A stretch of 64,000 nucleotides of DNA, taken from Stichopus chloronotus (taxonomy: Eukaryota > Echinodermata > Holothuroidea > Aspidochirotida > Stichopodidae). The DNA lies in contig CM037835.1 in assembly GCA_021234535.1 (NCBI GenBank), positions 4,588,001-4,652,000 on the forward strand, written 5' to 3'. The translations under genes were made by a program, and so were the position numbers. The notes under the pieces were generated by a model. It had not been told where the DNA came from, did no database searches, and saw only the letters and a list, made by a program, of their open reading frames with translations. Below are positions 58,918-64,000 of this stretch, piece after piece (the stretch's first letter is position 1; each line of letters opens with the position of its first letter).

Positions 58918-61900
58918 CTATGATGGTTATGCACATGAGTCATTAAACCTAAGTTATCATGTTACTTAACAATTATTAGTTTGAACACAAACACACCGTA
59001 CAATTGTATAGTTTGCAATGCAAGTACATTTTCAAGTTTTACTTACATTGTGTTAGATGCTTAAAATAAAATTCTGACATAGCTAGGCCAATAAGAGCAG
59101 TCTCTGCTTTGATCAGGAGGGCAACTACAATTGTAACCAAATGTGGTTTCATTTTAAAATTGTAGGTTGTCACAAAAACACCTCTGTGACTACTAGCACC
59201 ACTAAGCTTCTTTGTCATGGACTTGTGTTTAATTTTTTTTGGTAAACAAAAGTTTGAAGGGCTATGGCAATTTTAAATTTACAGTTTAGGGTGCATATAG
59301 GCCTACACAAAAGTTTGAACATACCTACATGTAATATAATGTTGCATTGCACTGATTTACTGTAGGCTCACATGTATTCATGTACTTTGTGACAGTCTGA
59401 GTCATTGCTGATGGAGGTAAGGTTGAGAACTTTTAACTATATGGAAGGTTAGAGGCCACCAGCTGCTGCTTCACTCTAGGGAGTTGCTATGGCACATTGC
59501 TGTAGATCTGTGTTATTTAAGCATCATTCCAAGAAAGGTAGGCTACAAAGATTGCAGAAATGACTCATTTTCAGTACCAGAAAGTTTTGAGAAGCTCAAT
59601 GTGTGGGGAAAACAGAACATGAAAAGGAATCGATACCCGATAGTGCCAGTAAATGGTGAAGCTACACCAAGAGAGATGATGAAAGTACTGCAGAGTGAAA
59701 TATGGAGCACAGCCAAGATTCATGCAGTAGCTAGAGCTCTTTGAAAGTTCAGACAAAACACTGAGTTTGGGTTACCATATGTTCTTGAGTCATGTTGATG
59801 CTCATGTTGATGAAACTGTGAACCAGTTTGAAACTGTTTACATGCAGAGACCTGTTACCAGCTGCAGCTTCAGCATGTCTGGGAGTAGCTATGTTACATT
59901 AAATGCTACATGTGTCATCAGTACTTTAGGAATCCAGTGATGGGGTATTGTGCATTACCCCAAACAACTTAATGATTTTCGTCTGGTTGATTCTGTGTTC
60001 CTTCGTCCTTGCTCATACAGTGTCAGGGAACAGGTGCAATTTTGAAATAGTTGCGAAGAACCTAACCTGAATTCTTTGTTAACAACTGGTACAGTAGGCT
60101 TACTTGTGCAATATGAATAGCTACATGGTAAAATGGACTAAAATGTGCTTTAATCAAAGACTATCTTTGTATAAACTGCAAATTTACTAACCTATGGCTA
60201 ATCATGCAAACTGCTTGTAAAAAGTAACCTGAAGCCAGAGGACTGCTTGCAATTTTAGTGAAAGACAATGACTCTCTTGATATGAAGCCAGGTCAAACAT
60301 GGCCCTTTGGTGAGGATGAAACCCAAAGTTTTGTTCCAGCCCATGTAGGATTTCTTCAACTCTGGTAACTTGAAAAGAAGGTCATCCATTGACTGTAAGT
60401 GAGTGACCAGTATATGTTGCAGAATATGGAACAACCAGGGTCTGCAACTCCCTGGCACAACAAAAAAACATGTTTGTTAATACTGTAAGCATCAAGGCTT
60501 CTGACTCAGTTGGGACTTCCTTTAAGTGAAATATGGACATGAGTATCTCCTTTGTTTATTCTTTTGTGATTCATTAGTGTCACAGTTAATTTTAATCAAC
60601 ACATGTTTAATTTGTTAACTGGATGAATCACAATAATCCCTTCCCCAGTGTTACAACATGCACCATCCAATATCAGCAGCCTAGACTGGTGGGTTGAAGC
60701 TAATGAACTGGATGCCAGAGGGGTTTTCTAGCTATTATACTTTATTAATCCATTCCTTGCTCTTATGATGAACTTGGGAGTATTGAAGTTGATGAAAAAT
60801 TTAGCCTAGGATCACTAGGGAGGAATAGCATTCAAGAGCTTCTGCAGCTAGACCAGAGAGGAAGAAATGAAATGCCAAAGAGAAAACCAGGTGAACGCTT
60901 GAAACATTGCATTTACCACAGCCAGTGTAATGAATAGAAAAAAAATAAATACAACTGGAGGGGACAAATCCAAATCAGTATTAGTAAAAGGGGCACATTA
61001 ATTGTTACATGCAGCAGAAGTTGGAGAGAAGTGAAATTTCAGCCAGCTTTATGTCTTTGATTAGTGTTGCATAATTTGTAGACATTCACTTGAATGGCTT
61101 CAATCCTACGTATGCAACACATGGAGTGTGTTCATCGATTCCTAAAAATGAAGGTTTTTTTTGTTTTCATTCATACCTATCAAGCACTGGGCCAAGAGAG
61201 AAAAGCACCAGATCAAGATTTTTCCAAAGTACCACACATACTGTAATGTGTGGAGGGATCTTACTAGTGTACTTCATATATACCCACCCAGATCTCACTG
61301 TCCTTGAGAAAAAGAAAATTCTGTTTTGAACTTTTTGCTGTGTGGTGAGTAGGTAGGCTGTATAGTATGCGAAGTTCGGCAATCTGACACAGTGTGTTCA
61401 CGCGCCAGTTGTGTTGCGTTGCACTTTATGAAGAAACTGGGTAGCAGTTTTGGGGTAAAAGTAGAAAATACCGTGCAGATACACAGGTTACCCATGAGAG
61501 TACTAGGTATATGTCCAACCACTTTCATCTTTTAATTTGCATTTTCATTGTGCAGGCTGCAAATCGTTATCATGTCTCAATATTTAAACATTGTTGAAGG
61601 GGCAATTGCTTTGTTGAAAGTGATTTATCATGTACTTCTAGAGAAAATTTGTAGTTTATTGCAAATTTGCAAAGTTTTTGTGGAAGACTTGTGATGTACA
61701 GCAGTGTGATTGGCACAAAGCAAGTGAAATACTGCAGGCCATATGATACCATTTCTATTTAAATTGTTCACCGTTGCCGTACAGTTGGTGGGACTTATGA
61801 CTACCTTGATCTAGGTTTCTGCATTTAAAAATTTTTGTGAGCAGAATGTGATAAAAGGTTTTCAGTGTTTAAAATGGTTGTTAAGAAATGTATTCATGAT

Positions 61901-62333
61901 GTATGGCAGGTGTTTTAAATTGTTACCTGTCTTTGCAGTTCACAAAATGACTGAGTTGAGATTATATTGGATATGTTGCAGACATTGATGAAATAATCAA
62001 AGATAAAATGGAATACTACATGTATTTATGATCATTTTAAATTGCTTCCCAGGGCACTGGCTTACAGTACGTAGTAGCCAGCTTTTCACATTTTAATGGG
62101 ATACAAATAAATTCAGTCACAGAGGTTTTGTATCTGGACGTTAGATATAAAGATAAAATCAGCAGAACACATCTGCAATACCTGCACAGTTTGGTATTCT
62201 TTCAGTGTACAAAGTAACAGTGGCAACACAAATACAGCATTCATTCAGTAAAAATATCAGTCTATATTCCACACCTTCTGCATGCCAACAGGGTAACACT
62301 CCCTGTCCCTCCCTTTGACTCCAAATACCATAC

Positions 62334-62449
62334 CTGTGAGCTGACTGTCCTTTGGCTTTAAAAGGGGAGAGTTTATTCACAAACTGACTGTGGTCTGTCA
62401 TGGATGACTGCCTCTCAATGAAGGGGAGTGTTGATATCAACCAGTCAAC
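62334..62449 (-). CDS. Candidate minus-strand exon (116 nt)
   Basis: Acceptor ACTTATTGTTACAG and donor CACAG|GTATGG enclose 38 codons plus two bases (phase 0 in, phase 2 out): VDWLISTLPFIERQSSM, TDHSQFVNKLSPFKAKG, QSAH. It lies inside the longest unbroken frame of the window (154 codons, 62623-62159, minus), which is mildly unexpected by chance. The peptide is protein-like, but I do not recognise the family. Confidence 0.33.
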
Positions 62450-62844
62450 CTGTAACAATAAGTTTGACTTGTTGCTATAAACTGTTGGTATGGAGGTGTT
62501 GATGAATTTTACCAAAGAAATGCTACACATGCAATGCACAGGTTGGTAGATGTCATGGTACTTGCTTTTGTGGTTCAATGTTTCCACTTGGTACTTCTGG
62601 GGTCTATGAAGTTCAGTGAACACCCTTGTAGTTATTAATGGATTGAGCTTGACACATCGCGTGGTTCATATCTTCCATATCCTGTGTTCCTGAATTTTCT
62701 TTGTTGTATTGCAGAGTATAGTTGTTTTGCTCCCTTGTAAGCATTTCACTGGAGACTCACCTAATGCTGCTCATTGACTTAACCCCTCAGCACAGTTTTT
62801 GTTCCTCTATAGCTGTTACTTGCCAACAATGTTTATTTCCTTAC

Positions 62845-62888
62845 CTTCAAGACATTAGTTTTAGGCACACATGCACTGTACCATCTCA
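62845..62888 (-). CDS. Candidate minus-strand exon (44 nt)
   Basis: The acceptor GCAAATTTTCCTAG and donor TTGAAG|GTAAGG enclose RWYSACVPKTNVLK in phase 1-in, phase 0-out, matching the phase-0 entry of the next candidate 395 bp further along the minus strand. Short, so the evidence is the splice sites and phase agreement only. Confidence 0.27.
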
Positions 62889-62950
62889 CTAGGAAAATTT
62901 GCAGTGGAATGTGACAGTGCAGTCACTAGCAAACTGTAAGGACTTTGTAT

Positions 62951-63087
62951 ATCCCTCATCTCCCTCTCCTCTCATCCTTTCTCTCCCTAATAATTCTCTC
63001 CCTTGCTTAATTCTCTCCTCATGCTTACCTCCCTCCCCTCTCCTAATCATCTGCTTACTTGTCTCCCTTCCTCCCCTCCATCTTAGG
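62951..63087 (+). repeat. Pyrimidine-rich (CT)n-like tract
   Basis: About 137 bases with few purines on the plus strand (CCCTC, CTCTCC and TTCTCTC words). It ends in CCATCTTAG, an ideal plus-strand splice acceptor, but the sequence beyond shows no donor. Likely low-complexity DNA. Confidence 0.75.
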
Positions 63088-63105
63088 AGAGAAGTATACT
63101 CATGA

Positions 63106-64000
63106 AAACAGTATTGAAATGAAAAATCTGTGCATCAGCCATTGCCAGTTCTTACATTCTCTCCCTCTGTTCCATTTTATTATACAATATAGTAATTATT
63201 GACCTGTCACTTATTGATGTTAGTTTTCCTTAGGGTAAGTACTGTATGGTATGGCGCAGTCATTCTCTAGATACCTGAGCTTCTTTGGTGGGAATTAATT
63301 GTTTTGATTTTCCTGCACTTTAAATAAGTCATATAGCTCTCTTTATTATGCCATTGCTCCATTAGTGCAGTGCCCATATCTTAATCATTGTTTTTGGATA
63401 GCCACCATTTTTGCTGAATGAACAGGAAATTAATTCTGGTAGTTCGACTGCTACAGAAAATGATCTTGAAAAAAAAATGGTTGATATTATATGGAGCATA
63501 CATTACCAAGAATGGCCATCTGACAAGTTAATTTGCGTTTTTGCTTTTTTAGGTGATGAGCCAAATTGTAGCAAAATTCATCAGATAAGAACCTATTAAA
63601 TTTCACCCTGTAGAGGTACAAAATATTTTTCTCTAGCATGATGAAAACTGAGAGACCTCGAACTGCAACTAGATGGCCTTTAAATTTTTATGCAGAATTT
63701 TTAGAACGTTTACACAGAACCTTCTTGGAAAATCAGTCTTGCATGTGATTTGCATACATACCAAGAATATCTGTGTGACAGAAATCTGTATTTTGTTTTC
63801 TTTTTATCTGATACATCTGTCACAAACATCCTGGAAAGAAAACTGAATTTTGACATCAGGATGACCACCTGAATACTTTAGATAAGTCCAAATGGCTAAC
63901 CGGTTGAAATTGCTTTATTTCTTCAAATCACTGGGAGCTGCTACCCATGTTCAAACACCACCAAATGTGTCCTGTATATTTTATTATGTACATTGGATCG
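63106..64000. other. No convincing gene
   Basis: A plus frame at 63411-63599 (62 codons, Glu/Asp-rich beginning) lacks convincing splice signals. A plus donor-like TTAG|GGTAAG lies near 63235. Nothing else stands out. Confidence 0.35.

Larger units (their letters stand above)
55100..64000. other. Second CpG-depleted domain, probably a methylated gene body
   Basis: Two CpG in 600 bases (60,001-60,600). The change from CpG-normal sequence is sharp at about 55.1 kb. Contents are exon candidates on both strands, repeats at 56.9-57.9 kb, and otherwise intron-like sequence; 58,920-62,330 in particular shows nothing convincing. Confidence 0.55.

Noticed and set aside
62755..62800. Minus-strand donor TTAG|GTGAGT as another exon of the 62-kb candidate gene
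   Set aside because: All frames before the donor are closed by stops or fail to match the phase-0 entry of the next exon.
1..64000. Prokaryotic or phage system (operons, defence genes, integrases)
   Set aside because: No long ORFs, no ribosome-binding-site-led gene runs, abundant microsatellites, splice signals and MITEs. The window is clearly animal-type nuclear DNA.

Overview
This window looks like nuclear DNA of a marine invertebrate animal. It is about two-thirds A+T. It has no operon structure, no ORF longer than 154 codons, abundant simple repeats and several short non-autonomous DNA transposons. The palindrome TAGGCCTA and its sub-words recur (near 14571, 26292, 41391, 42826, 44461, 53016, 59301), which I associate with echinoderm-like genomes. 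I infer an echinoderm or close relative at low confidence. No rRNA, tRNA, CRISPR array, bacterial gene cluster or complete protein-coding gene is visible. Almost everything is intron, intergenic DNA, repeats and scattered short exon candidates.

CpG content divides the window into three domains. Positions 1 to about 29,500 are CpG-poor (4 CpG counted by hand in 26,041-26,640). Positions 29,500 to about 55,100 are not depleted (13 CpG in 42,001-42,600). Positions 55,100-64,000 are very poor (2 CpG in 60,001-60,600). This fits the mosaic gene-body methylation of invertebrates: two transcribed, methylated flanks around an unmethylated intergenic/promoter stretch. Both borders coincide with plausible first coding exons that point outward. 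One is a minus-strand ATG exon at 29,687-29,640 that ends at GTAAGT. The other is a plus-strand signal-peptide exon at 55,014-55,095 that also ends at GTAAGT. The central domain holds a CREB/ATF-site cluster (31.4-32.7 kb), an RFX X-box (31.15 kb), a TATA/Inr promoter candidate with two spliced 5' exons (38.6-41.1 kb), a small CpG island (46.6-46.9 kb) and a possible LRAT/PLAAT-like exon (54.3 kb).

In the left domain, about ten short open stretches follow good splice acceptors and are locally richer in CpG (421, 5364, 16542, 16797, 18500, 18670, 19553, 22423, 22707). They read mostly on the plus strand. I recognise none of the proteins and could not chain them into one gene. In the right domain, three minus-strand exon candidates (62.8, 62.4 and 58.9 kb) have compatible phases.

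The best-resolved structures are repeats. A degenerate 20-28 bp minisatellite (3.1-4.9 kb) is split by two transposon insertions: a 383-bp hAT-type MITE with a perfect 8-bp target duplication, and a 642-bp TTAA-flanked element. A second, inverted copy of the latter lies at 39.3-39.9 kb. Other hAT-like, foldback and tandem repeats are listed. I see nothing that clearly qualifies as a new biological system.
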